Shown in pieces: positions 9,831-22,091 of a DNA stretch of 39,965 bases (positions are counted from its first letter, which is position 1; each line of letters starts with the position of its first letter). Under the pieces are notes generated by a model that saw only the letters and a program-made list of their open reading frames with translations, ran no database searches and was not told the origin of the DNA. This stretch comes from Flammula alnicola. Its lineage: Eukaryota; Basidiomycota; Agaricomycetes; Agaricales; Strophariaceae. The stretch is from positions 1 to 39,965 of the forward strand of contig JADNRV010000391.1 in NCBI GenBank assembly GCA_015499995.1. The letters run 5' to 3'. The translations under genes were made by a program, and so were the position numbers.

Positions 9831-11605
9831 ATTGGTGCTCACCGAATCAATTATGACTAATACCCATTCAAAATTCATAGAAGTATCTCGACTTAGTTCG
9901 TCCCGCTACCGTCTTGGAATGTATCACATACTTGTTACAATTTGAATAATGCGTGTATTCGTTTTAGACATGCTTTCCAGTGAGCGCAGTTGAATGCAAG
10001 AATAACCAGCGCTAGAATGACGTGAATCAGCTGGTCTACTGTACAACTTGCATTGGAATAATACGTGTACTTGTTCTACTACTAGACACGCTCACCATTG
10101 AGCGCACTTGAATGCCAGTGCAAGAACAACGAGCGTTGCAATGAAATAAATCACTGGCACATGCCTTTGGTCGGGATGTTCAAAGCTTTGCATACGACAA
10201 GGTTTCACGCCCGACGGATATGTCGTTATTGCCTGTGATGCTGATTACAAAACTTGAAAGCGATAATACATAAATTGATTCGACCTTCAAGCTTTAGGGT
10301 TTCATCCTAGGCTCACTGTCCAACAAAGGAGATTTCTCGAAAGGGAGACCCCAATCATTCAAGATCCAGAGGCGAGGGGAATGTCCGGCCAAGTGTCAGG
10401 GATCTTGGGAAGATATTTGAGTATAAGAGCTACGCAACTCTTGTAACAGTCCTTGTCAAAAGACTCGATGTCTTGAAGTGGAATGTTAGCACCTTCGAAG
10501 TCGCTAGCTTCATTTTCCCAAGTGGATGCGAGGTCGAACCATTCATTGAGAAGAGGGGCAAAATGTGAGATGATGGGGGAAAAGACCGGTGCTCTTGGGT
10601 TTTTCCTATTGAGGTGCTGCTTCAATTCTGCGATGATTGAATGTCTGCGCGTTAACATGTCATCAAGCGTTGTCCTGTCACGCATATATCTATACCATCT
10701 TCCTTCGGCAGTCGTCCATTTTATGCCTCTATCTTTGGTTATCTGTAAGGTCACGAAAAGGAGGGTCCAAGCGAACGACTCTAAATCATCCGCAGCAAGA
10801 TGAACCGAGGCTTCATCAGGTGTCCAAGTCCAAGCATACAGGAGCCTCTGAGAAATGTACGGTAGTGTGCCCTAACAAGATATGTCAGTCACTAATATTC
10901 ACAAGACTCTAAACACCTACCGAGCGCTGCTTTGATCGTGGCTCTTCAGAACCACGCTTACATCTGACGGCATGGTCTCCGTCATTAAGGACGCCGATAA
11001 AATACGTTTTCCCACTCTGATCACCATCAACACGCCCTTCGTTCCAACTGCAAACAGTATAACTTTATGAGTACAGAAATGTCGAGTCACAATGCGATCG
11101 ACATACAGTTCATGCCGTTCTCGTGGCACGCGTTCAGGTAGGAGCATTACATTGCCCAAATTCACGTCGCGGTGTAGCCACCCTCTTTGCCAGAGTGCAT
11201 TATGGCCTTGAATAAGGGGGTGAATGAAGGTAAATCACAAAAGAGACAGTTGAAGTTGTGTGTACCCAATATCGCATCGGCGATGCCTTCGAGGAGTTCA
11301 TTTGGGCTCGTGGCGCTTTTCAAAGGCCGGTATCCGTCTGAAAAAGTGTAGACACTGATTTTCGAATCTGTTTCGAAAGGTCCGAGATCTTTCAGCAGCG
11401 TTGGCTCCTTGTTCTTTTGTCTTTTGCTGGTGGCATGCTGACCATCCTCGATATTCTTGCGAACGATGACAAGGACCATTACAAGTCATTGAAAGTGTTC
11501 TCTCTTGACGTCCCTCTTTAATGTGGTTGACCGTTGAAATCTGTGATTCACGTGTCAATTCGACACGGACTTGTTTGCGTATGTATGTGTTGTGTTCGCA
11601 GTCTA
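9715..11605 (-). repeat. Tandem block B: kinase copy plus 3' flank
   Basis: Homologous to block A over its whole length, including the roughly 120 bp upstream of the truncated kinase start; A and B diverge at about 7905 and 11605. The shared upstream sequence is absent from copy C, so A and B probably derive from one already truncated kinase that was then duplicated. Confidence 0.85.
10359..11479 (-). CDS. FunK1-type fungal kinase paralog B, N-terminally truncated
   Basis: Exons, minus strand: 11479-11266, 11206-11107, 11047-10921, 10871-10359; introns 59, 59 and 49 nt; 317 aa. Like copy A it carries only the C-terminal kinase part: SKISVYTFSDGYRPL, WLHRDVNLGNV, GTLPYIS, LAADDLESFAWTLLF. Unlike A, the metal-binding aspartate is kept (NDGD, near residue 127), and the ATG at 11479 reads straight into the kinase frame. 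The first 17 codons or so come from sequence not present in copy C, so they look like a newly acquired start. No stop or frameshift was seen. Lacking the N-terminal half, it is either a short kinase-like product or a pseudogene with intact frame. Confidence 0.65.
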
Positions 11606-12266
11606 CCATATGTAGTACTTTCGTCAATCGTCCTCTCATAACTCCGCATTCTTCGTCCTCGAACAATTCTCGGGGTCCGAGTTTTTATCTGGGAAGTGGA
11701 ATCTGTTATCCAACCCAGCACTGTCTACAGACTGCACCGGGGCCCGAATATTGAATATTGAATCACCACTCGCCGGGATCAAAGTCACGCTGACGCAACC
11801 ATGTCTTTAATACTAATAATAGTGGGACGGACATATTTTTAATCAAAATGGAAACTGTGGCGCAAGTGGTGAAGCTTGAAGCTTGAAGCCTGAAGGCTGC
11901 ACCCTTATCGAACACAATCTAGACACCGGAGACTAGTTCATACCTCCAGTATGTTCATATCGAACTGAGAGAGAGTCCTTCATTCTCTCAGGATGGTATC
12001 TATTAGGCATACAATATTTCCAACATCCAAGTTTCAGATTCAAGTGAGCGGCTGTGCATGTGATCCCGCTGAATGCACGAACATGAATTGTGGCTGTAGC
12101 GAGGCATACCCCCCCTGATGTGGGTGTTTATCGCTTTGCGGGCCCACTATTCCCTTTTGACCCATAAATTTTATTACAATCAAGATTTGAGTGGGTGCAG
12201 TAACAACTCTTCTGTGAGGGGCTAATTCTAAACGATCACTTTCTGTCCTTGAGACCTAGCAGCCAG
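11606..12266. other. Unique spacer between kinase blocks B and C
   Basis: No gene found. It contains short direct repeats (TGAATATTGAATATTGAAT at about 11751-11764; GAAGCTTGAAGCTTGAAGCC at about 11873-11890). Otherwise it is AT-rich and unlike the corresponding positions of units A and C. Confidence 0.5.
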
Positions 12267-13830
12267 TATCTCGACTTAGTTTGTCTCGCTACCATCTCGA
12301 AATGTATCACATACTTGTTACAATTTGAATAATACGTGTATTCATTTGGACATGCTTGACAGTGAGCACAGTTGAATGTAAGAATAACCAGTGCTAGAAT
12401 GACGTGAATCAGGTCTACCGTACAACTTGCATTGGAATAATACGTGTACTTGTTCTACTGGTAGACACGCTTACCACTGAGCGCAATTGAATGCCAGTGC
12501 AAGAACAACGAGCATTGGAATGAAATGAATCAGATCCCTTTTGTCGGGATGTTCAAAGCTTTGCATATGACAAAGGTTTCATACCCGAGGATAAGTCGTT
12601 ATTGTTTCTGATGCTGATTACAAAAGCGATAATATGTACATAAATTGATTCGACCTAAGTTAAGCTTTGGGGTTTCTTCCTAGGTTCAGTCTAACAAGGA
12701 GATTTCTCGAAAGGGAGACCCAACCATTCAAGATCCAGAAGCGAGGGGAACGTCCGGCCAAGCGTCAGGGATATTGGGAAGATATCTGAGTATAAGAGCT
12801 ACGCAACTCTTGTAGCATTCCTTATCAAAAGACTCGATGTCTTGAAGTGGGATGTTAGTACTTTGGAAGCGTCTAGCTTTACTTGCCCAAGTGGATGCGA
12901 GGTCGAACCATTCATCGAGAAGAGGGGCGAAATGTGAAATGATAGGGGAAAAGCTCGGCGCTGTTGGGTTATTCCTATCGATATCGATGAGCTCCTTCAA
13001 TCGTGCGAGGATTAAAGCTTTGCGCGCCGCCATGTCCTCAAGCGTTGTCGTATCACGCATATATCTATACCATGCTCCTTCGTCAGTCGTCCATTTTATG
13101 CCTCTCTCTTTGGTTATCTGTAAGGTCGCGAAAAGGAGGGTCCAAGCGAATGACTCTAAATCATCCGCGGCAAGATGCACCGAAGATATATCAGGTGTCA
13201 CAGACCAAGCATACAGGAGCCTCCGAGAAATGTACGGTAGTGTGCCCTAACAAGATTTGTCAGTCACTAAAATTCGCAAGACTCTGAACCCCTACCGAAC
13301 GCTGCTTTGCTCGAGGCTCGGAAGCCTCACGTTTCCATCGGACGGCATGGTCCCCGTCACTGATGATGCCGATACAATACGTTTTTCCGCTTTTATCATC
13401 GAGACCTTGGTTCCAGCTGCAAACAGCATATGCATGAGTATAGAATTTCGATTCATAATGCGATCGACATACAGTTCATGTCGCTTTCGTAGCACGCATT
13501 CAGGCAGGAGCATTATGTTGCCCAAACTCACGTCGCGGTGCAGCCACTCTCTTTTCCAGATTACGTTATGGCCTTGAATAAGATGTGAATGAATATGGAT
13601 TACACGAAAAGGATAGTTGCAGTGGTGCACACCTAATATCGCATGGGCAATGCCTTCAATCAGTTCCTTCGGGCTCTTGGCATCTTCTAAAGGTCGACAT
13701 TTGCCTGCAAAAGTGTAAACACTGATTTTCGGATCCCGTGTGAGCTGTCCAAAACCTTGCAGCGCCTTTGAATCCGATGGAAAGAAGTCCTCTGTGTTCT
13801 TATATCGTTCATTCTTATCTGGTACGACCT
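12267..13830 (-). repeat. Tandem block C: portion of the complete kinase gene shared with A and B
   Basis: Similarity to A and B runs from the TATCTCGACTTAG motif at 12267 through the three intron-containing kinase exons and stops near the codons for the NERYKNTEDFF segment. The rest of the kinase (13830-15307) is found only here. Confidence 0.85.
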
Positions 13831-15307
13831 CGAGATAGACGTCGGGGATCCCCATTTCGCCAGCCGACTCGCCGAAAACCGTTTTGTCTGTACGATCGCT
13901 CGAAACCCATGAATGTTTGAGAACGAAAGTTTCCGGTAGCGCGTCGAGGTCGCGATTACTAATAGAGCCCGCCGGACGTAGAGGGATGAGTGTTTTGAAA
14001 GCCTTTTCAATGCCGTCATCTTTAACGACAGGGCTCTTTCGCATCGCGGCATCAATGTCAGTATCCGTACTGGCGGCCTCCGGGGTCTTTGCTGGAAGTT
14101 TGCCAGAGATTTTATTTTCAACGTTGGTTTTTAACACTTTATCCCGCAGGCGCTCACTCCTCCTGCTAGTCGGTGGGGATTGAACCTGTAAGTTGGTCAG
14201 CGTTGTGTCTTCCTTTTTGCGACTATCACCTACTTCAGCATGTGATTCTTCTGTTTTGGCATTTGCCTGTTTTGTTTGACTTCGTGTTACTCGGTTTCCG
14301 AGAACGACGCCACTACGCAATGGACGGTTGATGGGAGGAGGGTCAGGAACGGCACGGGCGTCGGGCTTCTGCATGATGGACCGTGGGACCTTCTTCACAG
14401 TTGCGACGAAGGTTGCTGACCCACGAATGTAAAGGCGTCGACAGATAACATCCTCAATTTGCAAGAGCAAGTCTTTCGTGAGGCAGAGAAAGCGAGTGTC
14501 ACGAGATGGGTCCCGACCACTACTGCTTTCGCTTTCAAGCATCACATAGAGATCTTCCGCGAATTTACGCAATTGATCTCTGTCGGAGAGGGTGTAGGGG
14601 GTCGTAGAGGTAGCGCCTTCCCGATGAAAGAAAACGACCCGAAGTTCTTGCTTACTATGTTGATAGACAAAGACAGGTGCGAATAAACGAGTGTCATCTG
14701 CACCAAACATAGACCGAGCATACGTTGCTGCTTGGGACATCAGATCTACGAGGTTTGATTTAACCTCTCCTCCCCAGTGGACGTCGCACCACAAGGGCTT
14801 ATTAGGCATGACATTCACCAGAAGGCCCAAGATATCGGGCTTGAGTGGATGTTCTTTGTTGATTGTATCACCCATCGTCTGGTCGTATACGTGGAAAAAA
14901 ATAGAGCGATTGGAATTGGTGGCTTTGTTGTAGGCCTCGACAGTCCTGTTGAGTAGGCTGACAAGCGGTTTGTAGTGCCTTGGTTCTGGTTCGGATCCTA
15001 GGGGAAGGGCGTTGATGAGAGCACCCATCGCTTGGTCGAGGTCCTCGGAGAATTTCTTTAGTGCCTTTGGATTTTGTTTTCGAGTACCGCCAAAAATGTG
15101 TTGTATAGTCGATTCGCTTTGCGCGAAGTTGCCGTAAAGTTCATGGAACATTTCCGATTTCTTTTGATCCTGGGACAAAGGCTCTGCGTCTCTATGCCCA
15201 TCTGAGTTAGAGTTTGGGCGGTAAGGCGTATGTGGACTCCCCGTAGCCGTGGGGCGTTTAGGAGTGGTGGGCTGTAAATTAGGCGAGTCGTGGTCGTGGG
15301 CGCTCAT
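12728..15307 (-). CDS. FunK1-type fungal protein kinase, full length (paralog C)
   Basis: Exons, minus strand: 15307-13633, 13572-13473, 13416-13296, 13246-12728; introns 60, 56 and 49 nt; 804 aa from MSAHDHDSPNL. FunK1 kinases are a fungus-specific, highly duplicated family with degenerate kinase motifs. Residues 1-60 are a polar, Pro/Ser/Thr-rich tail. Residues 70-300 hold the FunK1 N-terminal region (MFHELYGNF, LFAPVFVYQHSKQELRVVFFHREG). Residues 340-450 are basic linker. The catalytic part holds SWVSSDRTDKTVFGE, WLHRDVSLGNI (Asp about 572), SDGD (Asp about 612, Gly replacing the usual Phe), GTLPYIS (from about 633) and LAADDLESFAWTLLF. The intron positions are confirmed by copies A and B. 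Substrates unknown. It lies 3' of the nucleoporin gene, and scraps of both recur in the array. Confidence 0.88.
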
Positions 15308-15660
15308 GATGGAAGTGCTTGGGCAGGTCGGAGTGGCACTGGACAGACTGCACTTATTTAAAGCTCCCACGCGAACGTTATTAGGCACCATCAAATTTCA
15401 AACGTCCGCTGGAACAATTAGGGTGTTTCATGATAGCCCAACTTGGGCCGAACTTCACACGTTTGAGCTCTTGGCAATGTGGCATTACATAGCTTTGTAA
15501 ACTCCGTGGATATTCCAGAAGTTTCTGAATCAAACGGGAAGCTTACATACTTACTTGAAAAGTTGAGAGCAACGAACTTCCCGAAAATTGTACAGGCAAA
15601 AAGCAGCTACGCTAAATAACAAGGGAACTACGGTCACTACACAAGGACGCAAGAGAAATT
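15308..15660. other. Intergenic spacer between kinase C and the nucleoporin gene
   Basis: Upstream region of kinase C and downstream region of the nucleoporin, both on the minus strand. The right part (about 15560-15660) is duplicated at about 9390-9500. No other element seen. Confidence 0.5.
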
Positions 15661-18600
15661 TCACTTTTTTCCAAACGCGCTGGGGGATGTTGAAATGGGC
15701 ACGAACGACCTCGGCACTGAACTAGCAGGTGGCGATGAGAAACTCGGTAATGGACCCCATTCGAATCCAGCAGGTGTAGGAGTCACTGGAGTAGACCCCA
15801 TACTCCGCTTGAGAGGGACAGACTGGTGTTTCCGCTGTCCTCCTGCGCCACGTCGTCCGGAGGAAACGGTTGACGGGGTGGGGTTGAAGTTATCTTCCGG
15901 AATATTCCAATCAGGAATTGCATCCGGCGTCAGAGGCTCACTAAACAGAGGTCCGGTTATTGGAGTTTGGAATGCGAATGCAGTCGAAGAACTAGATGAT
16001 TTCTTGGGCGTGGTGAAAGCAACTGGGGCACAAGGTGCAGATGCCGCCTTGGTATTGAGCAGAGGCTCCGCTCGCACTGACAAGAGCGCTTTCTTCAGTC
16101 TTTGGGCAGATCGTTCGGCGTTGAGAGCAGCAGCTGTCGTAACGGCAACATTTGGAGTGACGTTGTAGGGCCGACGGCGGCCAATATCTGGAAGACGGGC
16201 ATCTCTGGACGGAGAAGAGTCAACTGCCTGCTTGATATTGAGCTTGGCGACACGAGATGCTAAACGAGCAACTTCGTCGCTTTGTTGCTCAATCGCTATC
16301 TCGATGTTCCTGTAGGTGCGATTGATGGTGTCAAGTGATGGTGCCCTAATAAATCCCCGTCATTTAGTATCGTGTGAGAAGAAAATAAAGCGTAAATGTA
16401 CCTGAAACTTGGTTTGCAAGACGTGGACTGCGCCAGTTTCTTCTTGTCTTCTTGCAAATGTGTTTCAAGCTTCTGAATGCGGTCACGGATTGCCTGAGGA
16501 ACCATTTTTAGATAGAGGAGACAGTAATAAAACGAGTTAACCTACTCTGATATTTTTTCGTAGATGTGTCTGCGTTTCGCTGTGTTCTGGGCCCAACGTC
16601 CTTGACCTCAGTATTTTTGCAAACTCTTTATCACTCTTGGCTTTGTTGAATCGTGCAATCTCTTCCCGCCTTGTTCCAGCTGAAGAAAGTCGTCAATGGC
16701 TGATATTGATTGTGATAACAAGCATTTACCTTTTAGCATATTGCTCTGGATTTCACGTAACGTTTGCTGATCCTTCTCTCTCTGCGATGACAAAAGGTCG
16801 AGGTCGGCTTGGTATTGTTGCAAGACCTGAGCGAATTGTTGGAAATCGCCGAAACTCCATTTCTGCGGAATGCCGAGATCCGCTTTGAGGCGTGAGCCGC
16901 CAGCGGAAGTGCTCATTTCAATTCTTCTCGTATTTGCTGCCCGAGAAAGCTGAGCCAACTGCGGGATAAAAAAGGTCAAAAAAGACCATATATGCATAAC
17001 ACTTCAATATTTACCTCCGTAAGGTCGCGACTCATTCCGGTCACCAGGTTTATACATTCTTTCTGCATGCCTTCTTCTAAGATAGCTTCAGGTGTTGGGG
17101 TCGGCGGAAATGGCACAGAAGCACGTTGGACCTTCGGCGCCGACGGAGGTGAAGGGGCCAGCGAGAATGGTGAGGATACCTGTGGCTGGGTTGATTTCGG
17201 AGCAGGGCTACCGAACAAGGGAGGCATCGGCGTTGTCGATGGCTGCTTTTGACCACCACCGAAAAGACTAACCGGAGGTTGAGGCGCCGAAGGTGCTCCA
17301 AAGACACTTTGACCAGGCATCGGAGGCAATGTTGGAGACTTGATGCCAAACGGACCAGATGTCCCAGTAGACGGTGTTGATGCGAATGTTGCTTCCTTGA
17401 GGCTGAACGGAGGCATGCTGAAAGCAGGCTTTGGCGCTGCAGGTAAGGCTGTTGCTCCAAATAAACTCGCTGGAACACTTGCTGGACGGGCAACATCTGG
17501 CTTAGGAAGGGCCGCGCTGCTCTCAGGCGCCTTCCCGAAGAGACCAGGAGATGAAGCTGCTGCTGTAGGCAATGTCCCGAAACCAAATGGCGGAGTGCCC
17601 GGACGGCTTGACTTTGTTGAAGAGGTCGAAGACTCCGTGGAGACGGATGGGCTCTTCGATATAGGAGGCGTTGCGGGCGCCAAAAAAGTTGCACCAGTGG
17701 GTGTTACTATTCCGCCCAATGTAGAGAGCAGAGGCGGCGTCTTTGGTCTTTTCGTAGGTGGTTCCTCTTTTTCGTCATCACCCAACTTGAGAGGCAAAAC
17801 TTCAACAGGGGGCTTGGGAGATACTGCAGGCTTCTTTTCTGCTTCTTCTTCTTCTTCTTCTTCTTCCTCCTCCTCCTTTTCTTCTCCTTCTCCCTCTTCC
17901 TCCTCCTCTTCGGATTCGTCGGCATGTGAGATTGCATTCGCTAATGGAGAGCTACGCGTGGGTCGCGTGCTTGGTCGGCCAAGGCCAAGTCCAAACGGCG
18001 AAGGTCCAGGAGTTGTGGTAGGAGTAGCAAGAGGTGGTGCGGCGCCAAATAGTGACTTTGGTTCCTTTGCTGGTGTTCCTGGCGGCGTCGTACTGGACTC
18101 TCGCACTGGCGACAAGGTAGGTGATTTGGCTTCATCGACATCGGACGATGGAGAGACTTCAATTGAAGGAGTTTCCGGTTGCGGAGTAGCAGATGGAGAA
18201 CGAGAAAGTTGTGGAGGAACAGCAGTAGATTCAGGAGAGGGTGACCGGCCTTCCTCTGGTAATTCTTCCTTGTCCAAACCTTCATCTGCGGACTCTTCTT
18301 CCTCATACGAGTCGCTGAAATTCTCCGAAAGGAATGAGTTGGTATCATCGCCGCTATGTTCAGCATCTTCATCCGAGTGTTCATCGCCCCTAGTTTCTTC
18401 GGCACTAACATCGACGAACGAGCTGGAAGCCGAAGAGGCTGAAATGGATGCAAAGGAAGATTCGCCTGACACTGGTTTCTTATCGCCACTTTCCTTTTCT
18501 TCGTCCTTTGAGATTGGAGCAAAGGCGGAAACGAATGGAGGAGCCTCTTTCTTTGGCGGCGTTGTTGGTGTTCCAAACACAGATGTTGGCGCTTGCGGCT

Positions 18601-21600
18601 TCTTATCTTCATCTGGTTTTGGGGGTGGGGCGGGGACGACAGGGGGTGTAAGCTTCATGGGATCTTTCATCTCTTCGCCACCGGTCTTCAAAAGATCAGA
18701 AAATGAGGTCTTGGCTCCTGCAAACGCAGAAAATCCTGTCGACGCCCCACTAAAGGCACTAAACCCACCTGTTGCTGGGGCTTTCGTTGGAGTCGTTGTC
18801 GGAGTTGTAATTGGCGCGAAAGCAGATTTAGGACCTCCAAGAACAGACGTCGACCCAAAAGTTGGGGCAGCAGCGCCACCAGCAGGAACTTTGGGAGAAA
18901 TTCCAAGGCCAAAAACTGAGACCGGCGCTTGAGATTCATCCGGTTTTTTGAAGAACGGAGAGCTTTTCGATGTTTCGAGGCTGCCAAAGGCGCCGAAACC
19001 ACTCGCCGGCCTGAACGAGGAAGGCGTTGTTTGGAGGTTGCTGAATGCGTTGGGTGTAGACGAAGAGGTCCCGGATGTGCCTGAACTTGCAATCAATGAT
19101 GGTGTTTTGAAAGCAATGGAAGGCTCAGGAGACGATGGAGGAGAAATGGAGAGATTTTGAGGCGATTCGCCAGGGCTACCGTTGGCAAAAGGTGATCTGG
19201 CAGGAGTTTCAAAGGCAGATGAACTTGTCGATGGAAAACTTTCTCCTCCAAAAATATTCTTAGGTGCTCCAAACGCCGATGTCGTTGGCGGAGCTTCGGT
19301 AGGCTTGGAAGCTGCGGCGAACGGAGAAAGAGCACCCGGAGCTGGCTGGCCAAACCCACCTGCCGAAGGCGACGTCTTGGATGTATCAGTTGCAGTATCC
19401 GAAGATCCCAAAGCCGGTCCGAATGTTGCAGGAGTGGCAGAAGCAAAAGCAGAGAAACCACCTCCTGAGCTGGGAGGTGGTTTGACCCCAGTCGTGGCCG
19501 AGCCGAATGGCGAAGGAGTGTTCGAGGCGAATGCACTGAATCCTCCCCCGGGAGCCGGTTTAGACTCGGCAACATTTGTTGGTGCCAAGGCGGTCCCAAA
19601 GGTAGCAGGAGTAGCAGACGCGAAAGCACTGAAAGCTCCGGATGTCGTCGTGGTCGTGGCTGGAGGTTTCTGTTGCTGGGCTGCATTTCCGAACGTTGTT
19701 GGCGCATTGGCGAATGCGCTAAATCCACCGCCACTTACAGCCGACGAGGCAGACGGTGCTCCGAGGCTTGGCTTGCCAAATGATGGTTGACCAAAACTCG
19801 ACTTGCCAAAAGCTGGAGATGCGAATCCCGACTGGCCGAAACCCGAGCTGGTAGGAGGTTGCGAAGGAGCGCCGAATGCAGAAGTGGTTGGCGTCTCAGG
19901 TTTGGTGGATTCGAAAACGCTGTTAGGTTTGAAGCTGCCGAAAGCCCCAAAACCACTTGCTGGCTTGACGATTGATCCACCAAAGGCAGATGTCTGATTA
20001 CTCGTCGTCGTTGTCGCAGATGGTGCGGCTGAAAAGGATCCAAACATGCTATTGACAGCATTGGGATCAGAGGGAGTTGCACTGCCCAGCGATAACCCTC
20101 CGAATCCAGGCGTAGAATCCGACATGGATGCCTCTCGCGTCATAGCGGGTGAATGTGATGGTGACGCGTTTCCAGAGCTGGGTTGATTACTGACCCCAAA
20201 ACTCCCTTGACCGAATACGTTGCTTGTGTTGGAACTCAAGCCGCTGAATGCACTTGGGCTGGCATTAGAACCAAAGGCGCCGGATGCACCGCTTCCAAAA
20301 GCATTATTCGATCCGCCAAAGGCACCGAAGCCAATCGCAGGTTTGGCATCGCCGAACCCTGAAGTCGAGGTGTTGGATTGATTTGACTGGCCAAATCCAG
20401 GTGTGGAAGCAAACCCTGTCATGGCGCCAAACGGAGACGGTTGTCCAAACGATGACTGCCCAAAAGCTGGCGTAGACTCTGGTGATTTCTGCCCGAAGCC
20501 AGTCTGACCGAAAGCACTTGTCTGTTGGCCAAAACTAGACTGGCTGAATGCACTCGTGGCTGTGCTCTGTTGACCAAAAGCACTCGAAACCGTACTCTGT
20601 TGACCCCCCATATCGGCGTCTTGCTCTGATTCTTGAGTTTGCGCAGGTGTCTGTGACGTGGAAGACAGCGCGCTGGGTGTGATCATCCCGAGATAAGGCT
20701 TTGTATGTTCAAGATGCCATCCTTGCAACGAGCCGTCGTTCAAATATGCATACATGATGGGCGCAGCAGTACTAGAATCCGTTAGGTCACTTTCAAGGGC
20801 AAGGAGGATAGTATCGTCCATCGAGCTATCCAGAGGCAAGGATAGTTGATTTTCTTGCGATTGCCGATACCAAGAGTTTCCGATATTGCCCAACACTTCC
20901 AAGTCCACTGAAGAAACATCCCCAACAATGGTAAGGGACTTATTTTCGTCGTTGGATGCAGAATCCGCGTCCCACTTTGGTAAGCTAAGAGTGTATGCAT
21001 TTTGGTGGGTACGGTCTGCAGATGGGAAAGGATGATCCGGAGAGAAGTAGGTGGCGGTCGAAGTTTTCGTGTCGAGCGTGATGATATGTTGTTGAGAGGG
21101 TGAATCTCCCTGCCCTGCATAGCTTGTGCGGAAGGTGTGGCTGGGACCAAGCCAATTCAGGGATACGAGGATGGCATTGGCTGTCGGAGGAATATGTTTG
21201 TGTGGCGTGGATTTGTTCGTTAAAGAATATGTCAAGATGTCGCCTGTCTGCAACCCGATGGCTATGTGCTTGCCCTTTGGTGACCAGGCCACTAACAAGA
21301 AAATGAGTGATATAAACTAAGAAAACGCCAGAACAAAAGCTTACCGGCAATAGGTTGCGTCATGAGATCGGTCGCAGCCCATCCTCCTTGAGGTTCCAAC
21401 TGGATATTCAGCAGCTGCACTTTCCCATTAGCAACGACGGCTACGAGTTCGCTCAGACCTGACTCCGTTCCTGGATTAGGTACGATTTGGCGAAGGTACG
21501 TTGTTTGAATGTGGGTGCTGGTCAAAGGATGAACGTCTTCTGTGCCTTCAGTGAATAACGACGATGTGTCATATACGAGCATGGAACCATTATCCTGCCC

Positions 21601-22091
21601 TACGAGCAAACGCGTGTCTCTGCACGCAAATTTGACAATGTTGGCTTTGGATGAGATGGACACAGTCCGCTTGGGGGTGAAAAGACTTTCTGGGGCTTCT
21701 TTCGCAGATGAGAATGCTGAACGGAGATCCTTGAGAGTGGAAAAGATAAGATCTGTTGCATTGTTAGAGCAATTGTCGTTAGTGACATGTATATTACGCA
21801 CCTGAACCCGAAGACGACTGCACAACCGCTACAAACCATCCTTTCGAGTTCGCGACATCAAGAAGGTTATATGAAATCGAGGGGCTGAGGTCCAGAGGTT
21901 TTGAGAGGTATAGTCGGGCGTGTTTGTTGAGTTGACGGAAGTTAGGATACTATAAGCATGGATTGAGCTTCATGCATCTGAAAACAATAGCGTACACGTA
22001 CATTGAATCCTTCGGATGGACATTCCTTGGCTACAGAGTCGATTACGACTTGTGACTGCACTGGTCGGGTCAATGGCGCGAATTCGTTCAT
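15661..22091 (-). CDS. NUP159: FG-repeat nucleoporin of the Nup159/Nup214 type
   Basis: Eight exons, minus strand: 22091-22002, 21949-21802, 21752-21345, 21291-17015, 16958-16730, 16679-16546, 16493-16402, 16345-15661; all introns GT-AG, 49-56 nt; 2,020 aa. Residues 1 to about 425 form the N-terminal beta-propeller expected of Nup159/214 (LLVGQDNGSMLVYD, AVAWSPKGKHIAIGLQTGD), which docks the mRNA-export helicase. About 440-1600 is a long FG region (SAFG, GFG, SPFG, SLFG) split by acidic and Ser/Pro stretches, including a Glu run around 1338-1370. The C-terminus holds coiled-coil segments (QQYQADLDLLSSQREKDQQ, EQQSDEVARLASRVAKL) that would anchor it in the cytoplasmic Nup82-type complex. A 3' fragment is duplicated at 9390-9700. 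Orthology to yeast Nup159 versus animal Nup214 is by architecture. Confidence 0.92.
17838..17925. repeat. TTC/TCC microsatellite encoding the Glu run of the nucleoporin
   Basis: A run of TTC and TCC triplets on the plus strand (GAA/GAG on the coding strand) encodes an almost pure Glu stretch in the nucleoporin. It is likely length-variable between strains. Confidence 0.7.
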
